Source of the DNA: Gordionus sp. m RMFG-2023
Taxonomy: Eukaryota > Nematomorpha > Gordioida > Chordodea > Parachordodidae
Direction: 5' to 3'
DNA: 64,000 bases
NCBI RefSeq assembly: GCF_954871325.1
Contig: NC_088775.1
Coordinates: 31,349,561 to 31,413,560 of the forward strand
The notes beneath the pieces were generated by a model. The model searched no databases. It had not been told where the DNA came from and worked only from the letters and a program-made list of their open reading frames with translations. The position numbers and the translations under genes were made by a program. Positions 12,301-27,300 of the stretch are shown here, in pieces; the stretch's first letter is position 1; each line of letters opens with the position of its first letter.

Positions 12301-15300
12301 ATTAAAATTTATACATGAAATTGGGAAAATCCTATACCTGTAGATTTATAAACCACCGAAGAAAGGTTGAGTGACACGTCGGGATTATTCAAGATTTCCT
12401 GGTCATGTAAAGTCTTATTCTAATTATTTTTAGATATAAAAATAAATTATATTTCGACCATGACAAAAAATTGACAAATTTTAATTTTTTGTTTTACTTG
12501 TTTATCCTTTTTGGATTTTCTTTTATCTGCTAATAAAAAAGCAATAAAGATATAAATAATATGTGTGCCCTTATATTAAAATATGGTTTTAATTTTTCAA
12601 AGGTAACATTTTTTTAATTTCACAAAAAAAGGCTATAATTATTTATCAATATTATATGTGCGAACTATAAATGTCTAAAATCAAAACCATAAAAATGATC
12701 GGAGTAATATTCAGGGTTGCCAGATCTCCCTCTTTTGGTGTAATCTAGCGACTTTTTACTTTAGTTTATGCCAACATATGCCGTCTATTTATTTACAATT
12801 CCTCCCGATTTTATTATAAATTTTTAAATATAAAACAATTAAAAATAGCTTAACCAGAAATTTACGCTATCATTTTTTATTTTAATTCAATCATACATTT
12901 AAAGAGGCAATGTTTTTATTTATTTATCCTTATTTTGATAAAGGAAAAAACAAAGAATTATAAAAAAAATAAAATTATTTTTTTCGATCTCCAAAACTTT
13001 CCAATTTAAAATATAATAATTACTGCAAGTTTAATAATTTCACCGTAATAGGTAATCTTTAACAGCTTTAAAAGTGGAATTAATGATCTAACATATTTTA
13101 ATTATACTGTAAAGATCTTAACGAATATGTAATAAAAAATAAAAATTTAATTAATGACATATAATCTGAAAAATATGTACTGAATTTTTAAAATAATATT
13201 TATTAATTAATATATTAAAAATAATCTCCCTTTATTTTACTATTGTGATTAAATTATATATTAGTGATCTGCACGGGCCTAATTTTTCAAGCCTGGCCCG
13301 AAAATTTTTTAAAAAAGTTTTGCCGGCCCGGCCCGAACCCGAAATTTTTTTAAAAAATTACCTACCCGACCCGACCCGAATTTATTTAAATATAGAAATT
13401 AATTTTTATAATTACTCAAAATAAGACATATATGTTATATGTCGTTTAGTTTCAATAAATAAAATCAAATATTTTTATTTTACATAAAAAATTCAATATA
13501 AAATTGATAAATTTAAATATATTTAATAAAATTTCCAAGGTCCGACCCGACCCGACCCGGCCCGAATTTTTTTAAAAATATCATGCCCGGCCCGAACCCA
13601 ATTATTTTAAATAGAATTAGGCCCGAGCCCGGCCGAAACCCGTTCGGGCCGGCCCTGACTCGGGCCTAACTTTGCAGATCTCTATTAGATATATTCATTT
13701 AAATAAAAAAATACCAAGAAAAAAATAAAAATATTTGTTATAAAATTTTTTGAATTATGGTTAAATTCTCCCGCTTTTTGTTTGAGTGAATCTGGCAACC
13801 CTGGTTATATTATAATATGTATTCATAATGCAAATTAAAGCCATTCAATTTTAACACATGGAAATTAATACATATTGGTAAGATAAACGCTAATAAAATA
13901 TTACGAGGATGATTGCGGGGGGCGTCATGGTCATTGTCGGAGGCAGGGGAAGACGTGGAGTCAGAGGAAGAGTCGGTGGTGGAGCTGGAGCCAGCGCTAG
14001 AACTACTGCTGCTACTGGCACTCAACCGACTCCGACCACTTGTCATAACTGTGGTAACTGTTGGTAGGGAAAGAGTTTCTTGGCTAACAAGGTTAGGAGC
14101 AGTTTGTATCATTATATCTTTAGGTGAGTAAGATAAAGAAAATATTGAGAAATATATTTTTGAGAAAAAGGCGAGTGAGTAAGGAATAAATCGATAAGTT
14201 TGTATAAAAAATCTCGGCATGGTAAGACTTAGTTATTTAATGAATAGATAATTAGGGTAGAAAACAGTTATGTGCGAGAAAACAAACCCTTCTTGAGGTC
14301 AATGGAACTTGTATTTAACACAGCATTGGAGTTGGCAAAGAGATTAATGGGTGTTGTGGAGACAAGAGGTGGATTAGAGATATGAACTTTAGTAGTCGTT
14401 GTTGAGGAAAGTGACGATGTGGAAATGACGGCAGTCGTTTGAGAGGAGGGCATGTAATTTGTGGGGCCTAAAAGCGTTGCGGAGACGGGAGGAAGGGCCG
14501 AGTACGTTGTTGAAGAGAAAGCGGGAGAGAGGATGTTGGAAGGAGCGGTTCCAAGAGCCCCGCTTACGTCCATCAGACGTCGCTCCAGTTCTTCTCGACG
14601 TTCCTTTACGATCTCGTCCTTGGATTTTTGTGCGATTTTTTTAGCTATTAGTTTAAATTAATATTATTAGGTAACAAAGTATTGCTTCTATTATTAAATA
14701 ATACCTATTGACATCTATTTTTTCCCAATTATTAATAAATCAGTGTAGCAAAACATCTAAGATCTCTAATCGTTTAAATAACATAAAAATTTGGTAAATC
14801 TTAAATGCTAAATATACTTGATTAAAAATAAAATTTGTAGAACATAATTCTCAAACAAAATTAGAATGGCCAATATTTTAAAAAGAATGGTAACTCACAA
14901 TAAGGTTTTCGCGTTCTTTTTCGCAAACATGACCCAACGTAAGCCTCCAACTCCCTAAGTGTAGATGGTTTGAGTGTTTCAAAATCTATTTCTATCTCGT
15001 CCGGGTTTGAATCTCGAAGGGAAGGCTCTCTCGATTGTATGATGTGAACAACCCTTCCCAGCTTGTCACCTTGAGAATGGTTTTAAAAGAATTTAAGCAA
15101 TTACACATTATAACAATTAAAATTATGACACAATCTATAATATATCAGACATGCAAAGGTACCTCTTTTCGGACCTATCCCAGATTCCATTCCTGCCTGA
15201 CCCAGATTTTAAGATTTTGTCACTTTATTTTTGGTAAAATAATTCCAATAAAATCTATAAATATGAATATGAATGTTATGATTCATTGTGTGACTTTTCG

Positions 15301-18300
15301 ACTATTATATTTATTTTAAATTCGTTTATTTATCAAATCGATTTCTAGTGATTTCTTCAATAATTAGCATGGCTATTACCTAAAAGCTAAATTTATTAAA
15401 AAATATAGATTGTTATATATATGAAGGTTGGCAAACAAGTCAAATAAGGTCAATTAAACGAAAGTATATTTGATTGGTCAAATACTTTAAAATGTTATAC
15501 TGTGAATGATTAATAATTTAATTGACAAAGATTATTAATATATTGTTCAATTTTTTAATAAATATATACCAAGTGCACTATTTCCCCACTACAAAAATCA
15601 TCATACCATATCATCTACTTTGTACAATTATTAACAAAGTGAGCTTCTTCAATAAAATGTATGTAACAATACAAATAGGCAAAAGAGCTTTAAAAGCGTC
15701 TATCGTTGAAGAAACGTTTATTGATATAACTAATTTTCGATCGGATAAATTTTTGTTCAATCAATTCTTCTCAAAGATACCGCTTTTACAGCTAAAAAAT
15801 TTATTATATAACCTAAGATGACTTGATTGTCACCAGCAGACTTCCTAGTTCTGCTGTGATATCATAAACTTCGTCGAATACATTTTTCGTGAGATGTTGT
15901 CCTTGATATTGGGGATCTAATAAGTAGGCAGCATTATAAGCAGTTGTATTTAGTTATTTCAAACATATTTAAATAAATTTTTTTCCTGGTGGAGAAAATA
16001 TTTGGATGTAGAATGTTGTAGAATTCATAACCATTATTCAGCATCAAGCTGGAGGAGGGGACTTTGCCCACCGGCCTTTTAAAGGAAGTAGCAAATGTCT
16101 TATTAACCATTCCAAGTTCAACTTGCTCTTCAGAAAGAAATTGTTCCGTATGGAGTATTATTCATTCAAAGAACAGAAATCGATTGAAAAGTCTGATTAA
16201 GGGAAAATTAGCTAGCGTTTATCATAATTTATGATTACTTAAAATCATAAAAGAAAATAATTATTCAACTGAGTTAGATACAATTCTGCCACAGAAAATG
16301 AAACAATATTTCAAGAATGAATCAAAATATTACCAAATTTAAAAATATGCATTTATTTATGAATATATTTGGTATATTTGTTATTACATATATACCTGAT
16401 AAAGTGAATACTGTAATTAAAACATTTAATTGAATTTGGCCATATTTGACAAGTGGTCAAATACCCAACCCAGGTTTTACTTATTTCAAGACAATATAAT
16501 AGATTTATTAGCAATATCATGCATATAGAAAAAATTTAATTTTAAACTTTCAACTGGACAAAATGTTTTCTCCCCAAATAGCAATCATTGACTTATATAA
16601 CATTTAAATTTGTGACTTATATAACATTTAAATTTGAAGTTATTTTGTTTTAAATTAATAAGTAATTATTTAACACCAAAATAGGGTTTTAAAAAACGTC
16701 GATATTCATTTTAGACCTAACTGTGGTTGTAATAAAAAAATTTATACATAATATCTTTAATGTTTTATCAGCCAAAATAAAATTGATTATCTTTCATCAA
16801 TATTGATTATTCTATTTTTAAGAAATAGGCTCATTTAAATATATTTAAATTTTTATGAGATATTCAACTACCATTTTAATATTTAAAATTATTAATCATT
16901 TTGGTCACCAAGTAAAAGGATTTTGATAGCTTGTTTTAGATGATTTGGGTGATTAAATTTGGATGATCACGCAGAAAAAAAAGAACAGGCAAAATGTGAC
17001 ATATCAGTTTGAAAAAAAATTTTTTTGAAAAAAGAGATTTTTGACCATATTTTACCTAAATAAAAATGCCAAAATCACTCTTAAAAATATTTTCAATTTT
17101 ATATTACAAAAAAATTTTCAAAATAAATTAAAAAAATTTTAAAACAAAATTATTTTAATATTTTTGGTAATTTTTTTGCCTGATTTCAAAAGCTATTTAT
17201 AGTAAACATAATTGATAAGTCAGACCTGGTAATTTGTTAATGTCCAGACTGAGATTATCTTTCATCAATATTGATTATTCTATTTTTAAGAAATAGGCTC
17301 ATTTAAATATATTTAAATTTTTATGAGATATTCAACTACCATTTTAATATTTCATTTTAATATTTAAAATTATTAATCATTTTGGTCACCAAGTAAAAGG
17401 ATTTTTATAGCTTGTTTTAGATGATTTGGGTGATCGAATTTGGATGATCACGCAGAAAAAAAAGAACAGGCAAAATGTGACATATCAGTTTGAAAAAAAA
17501 TTTTTTGAAAAAAATAAGATTTTTGACCAAATTTTACCTAAATAAAAATGCCAAAATCACTCTTAAAAATATTTTCAATTTTATATTACAAAAAAAATTT
17601 CAAAATAAATTAAAAAAATTTTCAAAATAAATTAAAAAAAATTTCAAAATAAATTAAAAAAATTTTAAAACAAAATTATTTTAATATTTTTGCTAATTTT
17701 TTTGCCTGATTTCAAAAGCTATTTAAAGTAAACATAATTGATAAGTCAGACCTGGTAATTTGTTAATGTCCAAACTGAGTTGACGCTTCTCGTCGTATGA
17801 CATAGGCTTGGCATTATCTTCATCGTCACTGTCGTACAATGGTGGCGGCATAAATGAGCTGTTCGCGGAGGTGGGCAAGGGAGTCACATGAGATGCTTCA
17901 TCCAACAAAGGGCCCCGCTTGATATTTGCACCTTTCTTGCGTGGTTGTAAAGACCTATAAATCAGATTATTTTTAATAATAATGATGATAGCTAGGTAAG
18001 AATAGATGAAGATTCAGATTTAATAGATGAAACCCATTAGAACAGTAAAAAGTGGAACCGCAAAATGGGAAATCGTAAAAAGAGAAGTATAAATGAGAAT
18101 ATTGTAAATTTTGGAATATTTTAATACTTGGAACGGGCAATGGGACCATTTGTGGGAGCCACATTAACGTCGGCAGAATGAGCCAGAGTGGTAGCAGTAA
18201 AGGTTTGAGATAAAATGGGAGCTGCAATGGGTGCGGGTGCATTTGTGGGAGCAAGCACGATGGCGGAAGACGAATTGTATTTTTGTTTGACGGGAATTGG

Positions 18301-21300
18301 TATGGTTTCCTCTACCAAAGGTGCAGTAGATAAATTTTCCCTCAGTGACTCCTTCTTGATGACCGATGCCGAGGCCTTCCTACTAGTCCCAGCACTTACT
18401 TTGGAGTTAGAAGAGGAGAAAGTAGAGGCGGATTTTTTAGTAGAAGTAAATCCAGAAGTGGAAGCGGGTAAAGCTTGTCTTTTGCTACTGCCACCAGTGT
18501 TAATTTTTTTAGAACCACTACCGCTGCGTTTGCGAGAGTTACTAGTTGTGTGATCTAGAAGAATGTCGTGAGGTTGAATATCTAGATGATTTAAATTTAA
18601 GAAATTTAAATAACATTCAAATATAATATTTTATCGAATAATTTTTAGTTAATTAACTTGTTATTTATTAATCGAATACGAATAATTTTATTTTAATATT
18701 CACGAATATTATTAAATTTTTAAATGTTAATTTTACTAGGGCTTTTTAGTGGAAAGATATTGATGAAAATGACATATCTATGGAGGAAATTAGTGCCAAG
18801 ACTAATTCTTGATATAAGATATGCTTTTTTGTGGAAATTCTTCTAGAGAAAGGATACATATTAAAACCTTAATAAATTCCAAACACGAAAACCATGTTTA
18901 TAATATACCCGTGTCTACTCGTCACCTATTGAGCAAGTGATCTGATCAGTATAGCAAAGCAATGCTAAGAAACAAAGTATTTAAAAAACAACCATAATTA
19001 AAATTTCTCAAAAATGCTATCAATATTTTTGTAGCATAATCATGATTTACATTTTAAAAACTGTCAGATTATTTATTTATTTTAATTTTGGGATTTATGT
19101 GTTAAATATATATCGATTGATAATTCAATCTTTATAGTAACGGCTTAGAAGCACTTAAAAAGTTAGGTATTTTTAAAAATCAACATACAAACATTACTTC
19201 AAAAAATAACGTAAATGTAACGAAGTTGCTATTTTTGCAGAATGACACTAAATGTTACGATGTTATTTTTTTAAGTAACCAATAATTTGTGCATCAATAT
19301 ACGTCTGAATTTGGATAGGTTATTCTGCTCCAGCAAATTTTTTGAAGATTTGTGAAGAAAACAAATAGAAGTTGTAAGTTTCAAATATAAATTAAAAGAG
19401 AGACGTGGAAGAATTATTCCCTATTTTGCACCTGCAACAGCATCCAATTTATTGTGAAGAAAAATGTCTTAAATTTATCATATCATTGGAGTGGAAGGAG
19501 GAAACTGTTAACAACATATTCAAAAATAAATGAATAGTCTATTAACATGCATCGAAATATTGTAGAGAATGCTAAAAATTAATTTTCCTAACAATTTTAT
19601 AATTTTTTTCTTTTTAAAATTTAAATTTTGTAATTCATTTTTATACAAAACACTTAACATACTAATATAATAAATAAGTAAATTAATTTTTTGGTATCGA
19701 TGATAAAATAATAATCATATATATAATTTAATATAATATCAAATTCCTAATTTAAAGATAAATATAATACTTCGATTTTAAAACGAATGGAAAATAACAC
19801 TTTGTACCAAACATAAATAGTATGAACCATATTGCTGAGGGTCTTAATTTGCAAAAACATATTTAAAATAAAATATTTTTACACTAATAATACATATAAA
19901 GATTTTATTACCATATATGTTTATAGACTTTTTAAGAGCATCTCTTTAAGATTGTTTATATCAGGGATGTGAACCCAGACCCTGAACCCTCCTGGACCCT
20001 CGTATTTTGGCTGAACCCGGACCCGGACCCTTTTAAAAAGTGGAGGGTCCAAGGGTTCAGGATGTTTAAAATTTTTAACTTAAAATATTTATTTTTAATT
20101 AATGTAAAAATATAATTTTTAAAAAATAATATATAATTTTTAAAAAATAATATAAAATTTTTATAATTTTTTTCGTGGAATCATTTATTTTATCTTCGCG
20201 TTTTTCTTCCTGGACTTCATTTCATTTCATTATATTTAGATATTGATACCATACATTATTTTATAGTGTAAGTAATAATATTTTATTATGTAAATTTATT
20301 TGCTCTCATTAGAAATACTTTGACTATTTGGATTTGAAAGTGAAATATTTGGAATTATTTTGTACTGCAAGTAATAATATTTTAATTTTAAAGGCTAATT
20401 TATTAATATCTTATATAAAAATTTTATTAAGTGATTATTTTGCAGTGTTAAAATATTAAGGTTATGTTTTTTGAGCAGTAAATTTAAATTAATCAAAATT
20501 GGCAGTGTTTTGCAAATATATAATTTTATTATAAGTTATCAAATATATTCAAATCATCATATCAAAAAAATTAGTTACTTTATTTAGGCTGCATCCAAGT
20601 TTTGAAAAGATACTTAAAATTTTCACAAATTAATAACAAAACACTTTGGACATATTTAAGTTTAAAAAAAATTAAAATATTCAAAATGCTTGATAAAGAT
20701 ATGTAAATATTTAATTGTATTTATTATTTTATGTTACCTTTCAGTTATTTAACTTTGTATGAACCTATTTGATAATTGATAATAGTTATGTTTAGATTTT
20801 ATTTATATATTTAATAAATACTATGTTGTAAATAATTATATCAATATTTAATAAATAGTTGGAAAACCAATAATATAATCTATTTTGAAAGATAATTTTT
20901 CCATAAAATATATATAAAAAATTATTATTTAAATAAAATTGTGATAGAAATTATATAATTTTCCAGCACCTTTTAAATTAAATTTTAATTTTTTATTTTT
21001 ACCAAATTATAATTTAATAAACTTAGCCTTTACAGCTAAAATTTTCTTTATCACTTGATCATAATTCAAGTTTTGTTCTTCCTATTTCCTCCCAAATTTT
21101 CCTATTTTCTACAGAATATCCAATTTTTAAGTCATTTTTGCACCAGAGGTTCCTGTGCATTCTTAACCTTTCTATAAAATTATTTTCTGACACTAATATA
21201 TATTAATATAAAAGGCTATAATCGTTTGGGTAGTAAATTTATAAAATTAACAGCATTAAGAATTGTACTTACTAATTTTTTATAAAAATTTCATGAAATT

Positions 21301-24300
21301 GGACACTATTTTATTTTTACATTAAAAATAGATTATGTAATTTTTTTCTTCAAAATTGATTTATTTATATTTTTAAGATTTTGGATGCAGCCTGATTAAA
21401 AAATATATACATTCTATGTGTCTATACTTTTAAGTTTTAAACAAATTAAATTTTGTTTTTTTTAGTATGAAACTAAAAGATATATTGTTAGAGTAATATA
21501 ATGCAACTAAAGGGGATTCTGAGTGCAAAACCTGCCACCTAATGATAAAAGGTTCACACAATTACTAACCTGGAAAGACATTTAAAAAGACATCATTCTA
21601 TAATCTTTGAGGAATATTTAAATAGAAAAACCAAATTTTTGGATGAAGACATTGTTACAAAGTCTACTGTCAGTATTGTAAAGGATGAAAATAATATTGA
21701 AAAATTTTGCTTTAAAAAAAGCATTCATATTCAAATGTCTGAGGAGAATTTGATGAATGCTTTATTTGAGCTTGTTACAATAAATGGAAGGCCTTTCCAT
21801 ATTATTGAGGATTCTGTTTTAAAAAAAATTATTGATCCTATTAGTAAGGCAATTGGAACATCAATTAACCGTTTTAAAATTAAGGACTTAGTGGTTAATG
21901 AATCGAAAAAAATACAAGCAAAAATAATAGAAGAAACAAAAAACAAATTAATTTCATTAAAAATTGATTCTGCCCAAAGATTAGGAAGAAATATTCCAGG
22001 AATAAATATACAGTATATAAAAGGAAATAATATAAAATTAAGAAATTAGCTATGAAGGAGATTAAAGAGAGTTCAACTTCTGAAAATATAAAAAGAATGA
22101 TATTAGAAACATTAAATAAATTTCATATTCCTATAGGATAATGGTGCCAATCTAGTAAAATCAATCAAATTATTAAATGAATGTTCACTGGAAGAAATTG
22201 ATGATATAGATGATGATGATGATAATTATGAGGAAATAAGTGAAATTGATTTGCAGGAAATAACAAGATTTCTCCACAAAAATATACTGTATCAGATGTG
22301 CAGCCCATACGCTACAATTGGCTATTAATGATTCCCTAAAAAATAGTCACTTTAAAACTATAATTGATAAAGTAAGGGATGTTGTAAAATATTTAAGAAC
22401 TCCCACAATTGTTAGAATATTAAAATCCATGAAAAGGTAAATGGCAATTTTAGATTGCACAACATGTTGGTCCTCTATATGTATGATGCTAGAGCGATTA
22501 AGTTTGAAAGATTTCTGTAACGATTTTATCATAGGAGCATGTGAAATCATTTTGTCAGAAGATGATTGGAATCAAGTAAAAGAGCTTACTAGTGTGCTGG
22601 TTCCTTTAAAAATAACAACATTAAAACTTCAAGCAGAACATTGTGTTTATCAGATTTTTATGGCATATGGTTAAGATGTCGATTAGAGTGAGGAAAATTA
22701 ACAAGTTCTTTTTCAAATGAAGTATTAGAAAATATGAATATAAGAGAGCAACAATATTTACAAAATAGTGTTGTATATGCTTCGATATATTTAGACCCGC
22801 GATATCAGGTTTTATTAAGTAGTGAGCAAAAACAAATGGCTATAGACCATCTTGAAGATTTATGGCATACCCAAAACTCTATTATTTACAATATATTGAA
22901 GGCTACAACAATATCTACTGGTTCGATAACAATGATAATGATAACGATATTGATGATCTGGAAATTTTGCTATTAGATAGAGAAAAAAAAATTAAATTAT
23001 CATCTGATAGAAAGGAGCAAAAAATATCTATTGTATCTTTAATAGAAAAGTTCTCGGAAGTTAAGAGATTAAATAGAGATGCAAACATTTTAAAATTCTG
23101 GGAGGAAAATTCTTCAATATATCCAGAATTATATACCTTGTCTAGAATCGTCATGGCTGTACCTGCGACACAAGTACAATAATTTATGTATTATAAAAAT
23201 GATTATCTATTTTAGGTAAGCGTAGAACGTGGATTTTCATCGTTGAAATATATTTTGTCTAATTTACGTGGAAATCTGAAGGATGATATTTTAGAAGATA
23301 TCATGATTGTGCGATTGAATAAAATATTTAAAATATAAATTATCTCATTACGAATCATAAATGTGTATATATTGAAATATAATAAAAAATGAATGAAAAA
23401 AAGTCATATTTTAGTCATTATTTTTATGTTCCCGCTGAACCTGGACCCGGGTCCTTTTTAAATTTATTAATGGACCCGAACCCGGACCCTTTTTAAAATT
23501 TATTTTTTTAACCATTTAAATCGAATTGATTTTTACTCTTCCACCTTTTACCTAGAACATGATGTATTTAATAGATAAAAGTCGTAAATATAAAATAAAA
23601 CTTAAAAAATGAAAATAATTAACATGGTAATTTATTGGTAGTTGAGAGTAGTATTCCTTAGGCTGCATTCAAAGTGGAGACGGATCCGTTTTTTACATCC
23701 ATTACGTCAAAAGTCAATCTCATTAAAAATGATATATATGTTCAAAGTGTGTCCGTTCCGATACCTTCAGCCTTAAAAACGGATCCGGCAAATTTTGAAA
23801 TCAAAACATTTTGACTTTTTGATCCGGCAAATTTTATAGAGCGTTATAACGTTATTTTTTAAAAATGAAAATCAATATATATTATTTTTAATGAGATTGA
23901 CTTTTGTAGGTACGGATGTAAAAAACGGATCCGTCTCCACTTTGAATGCAGCCTGTCTTTAAGGAAAGGCAAAAGTGTCCTTACCTAAAAATGATAAACT
24001 ATTTTTACTGAGGCATAATTTTTTAAATAGTTTATCATGTTCCTTTAAACAAAATGAACAAACATTTTAGCAATAATGATACTAAAATATCTGCCATTAT
24101 ATTATTCAAATTATCTAATATATATAATCTTCGTAATCAAGATATGAACGTTTTTGTATTATTTTTTTCTATCAACTTTCCTATCATCTTAATGTAATAA
24201 ATCGAAGGAGTCTATATACCTCTAATGTTAAATTATTTATTTTTTTTAAAAAAAATTCTTTTTTATACATCAACTAGATTCGATCCCCAAACTTAACGTT

Positions 24301-27300
24301 CCAAAAGCAAACGTTCTTTCCTACTCAGCCCTCTCTATCTTAAATTTTGTGTTACAATTCATCTTATTTATATATGAAACTATTTTATATAGAGTAACTA
24401 ACATTTATTTTTTAATTAACTTAATTTGTTTATATCAATATTTATTTTATTGTCTTATTAAGCTCTTATCTTATTGGTTTAAATTTTTTTTTCTTTTTTA
24501 TTGGGTTATTTTTTAATGAACTTAATTTTATCTTTAAAATTAAAGTAAAATAGTTTTGATTTAATTTTTTAGTATTTCCCTATTTATATATACATTAAAA
24601 TAAAATGGTAAATCGATTTATCCTCATAACTAAACCAAATAATAATTAAAATTTACATTCTACAAATAAAGATATATTATATTTAGCCAATTTAAACTCA
24701 AATAACCATTCCTATCCATCAATCAAATATATGAAGCTTATATAATTCATTTTCCTATTATATTATTTCAAGTAAAATATTTATCTTTAAAATTAAAGTA
24801 AAATAGTTTTGATTTAATTTTTTAGTATTTCTCAATATATATATATTAAAATAAAATGGTAAATCTATTTATCTTCATAATAACTAAACCAAGTAATTAT
24901 TAAAATTTAGATTCTACAAATAAAGATATATTAAATTTAGCCAATTTAAGCTCAAATAAATATTCCTATTCATCAATCATATATATCAAGCTTATATAAT
25001 TCATTTTCCTATTATATTCATTTCAATTTTCTCTAAGGTAAAAACCAGAAAATTACGCTAATTTTTTGTGACATAATAATTTACAATGTTATTTATATAT
25101 TTTTTTTAAGTTAGCTATATTATTTTATATAGATAAGAATAATCATGAAGAATATAAATTCACATATACCTAGAAATTCAATTTTTTCAAAAAAAGATGT
25201 AACATTACATTATTTTCTGTATTCTTTTTTAATATATATTTAATCTAGGATAAGTCAATTTCAATTAAATCTCAAAGAGTAAGGAACAAATTAAATAATA
25301 TAAAATTTACATCTATAATTATATCCAAACAAAATAATTTAATTACTCATATGCCTCCAACTATTCTCATTTCAAAAAAGGTTTAATATTTTATTTGTTA
25401 GATTAACTATTTAAATAAAAAACAGTTAAAATACCCCGTCATTCTTGACGGAAATTAGCTAGTATTACTATAATTAAATACAATTAATCGTTTTTACTAC
25501 TTCTTATTAAACAGGCGGCCTGGTAAACTCAGGCCAAATTTTAAAAAATTATTTTGTGCAAGGTAGACCTGGCACTGATTTTGATTTATATTTAATTTTT
25601 ATAAAAAAAATTACTTTTCCACTTTTTCCCTATCCCTTATACCTGTGACAAACATTACATATACAATTAAAGTAATACAATATATAAACATGACCAACCT
25701 GGCAAAGTCTTGTGGGAAGAGATAGGTGTTTCGTGCTGAAGATCCACCAGCAGAGATGGGTGAGAGCCGAGCGGTATCTTGTGATCCCCTTCAACGGTGG
25801 AGCTTTTCGAAGTTTTCTTCGTATGTAAAGCTGCTGATATGGTAAGTGTGCTATTAGAGAGAGAAGGGTAGGGAGCCGATGTATCAGAAGGGTTCTGGAA
25901 TCGAGCAGGGTCTTTATCATTGCTTCCACTTTTGTCCTTGTTTTTTTTCTTTTTTTTCTTGTGTTTGGAGGTGGCTTTAGCTGTGAGAGTGGCTAATTGT
26001 TCGTGTATGCTACGTAGCTGTCAAGAAAGGAAGAAATAGGGATGCAAAAAAACAAAAAAAAATATTAAATAATTTTTTTTATCTAATATAAAATAACGGG
26101 GAAAAACTGAACAAAAAAACATGTTTAAAATTATTTTAGTGAAATCAGGGTTGGATATTTGAGTAAAATTTAATTAAATGTTTTTATTATAGTAATCACT
26201 ATTATGCAAATATAATAACAAATATACAAAATATATTCATAAATAATGCATATTATTAAATTTAGTAATATTTTGACTTATTCTTGAAGTATTGTATCGT
26301 TTTCACTTTCTGTGGAAGAGTCGTTTTATGGCTCAATTAAATAATCATTTTCTTTAATGTTTTTAAGTAATCAAATTATAATAAACACTAACTAATTTTC
26401 CCGTAGTTAGAGTTTTCAATCGATTTCGGTTCTTTGAATGAATATTACCCAAGATGGATCAATCTGAAGAATAAATTGAATATAGAAGGGTTAATGTATA
26501 TATTTGCTACTTCCTTAAAGGGCAACATGAACAAAGCCCGCTTCTACAGCTTGATGCCGATCTCTTAAATGTTTGATAGCTTGATTAGCAGAATTTCTAG
26601 CTCTGTCATCATACCATTAACCTCGTTGAATTCATTTTTCGTGAGATGTTGTCCATATTATTGATGTAATAAGTAGGCCGCATTATGAGCTGTTGTATTT
26701 AGTTTCTCTTATTTCAAACATATTTATAATTCTTTTTTCTTCTGGTGGAGAAAATACTGGGTCTTGGCATGATTAACTATTGTTCTAAAAATAACATCTC
26801 ATTCTTTACTTTAGACAACGTGCATTTGTCCCTTTGAATTCTCAAAAATCGCATAGCCAATAGTTTAAGTATATTTAAAAATAGGGCTGTGCCGATCCTC
26901 ATATTTTTCACCGATCCGATATTCTCAAAACCGATCTGATATTAATACTGATTTTTCACCACCCCCTATTGAACCAAATGTTTTTTATGCAAAAAATCGA
27001 ATTATGCATTTAATTTAATTTTTTTATTTCTACGATTAAGACTATAATTAAAATAATATATATTTAATAATATAACCATTTTATGTTGGTATGAATTATA
27101 AAATTGTAAATATATAAAATTACAATAAATTAGATTTTTTTAAAATAAATATGAGAGCCTCTAGATTTTCTGCCAATAAGCTTCTACGATATGGACTATC
27201 TATATCCCCTGCCGTACTGAAGGCAGACTCAATTGATTCCGCATTTTGCAAAATTATCTTTGTCATTTGTAAAATATTTCCATAATTCAGATACCATATT

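Noticed and set aside
13913-14131. Plus-strand open frame with acidic and Leu-rich run
   Set aside because: It is the antisense of the Ser-rich BET exon 16; the minus strand has the splice sites and phase agreement.
14459-14661. Two plus-strand open frames
   Set aside because: Both are antisense shadows of exon 15, whose minus-strand translation matches the BET post-ET helix.
17973-18553. Open frames on both strands around exon 12
   Set aside because: The Leu/Pro-rich minus frame and the plus frame are alternative-frame shadows; the exon frame continues in phase from neighbours on both sides.
19962-23505. Clean hAT with two inverted ends
   Set aside because: The right side carries the GGACCC words in direct, not inverted, orientation, and no matching duplication was found; only the left end and transposase are claimed.
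25630-25929. Minus-strand 99-codon frame
   Set aside because: It overlaps exon 11 in a different frame; the exon frame is the one joined to LAVLQAQ upstream and to the Ser/Thr linker downstream.
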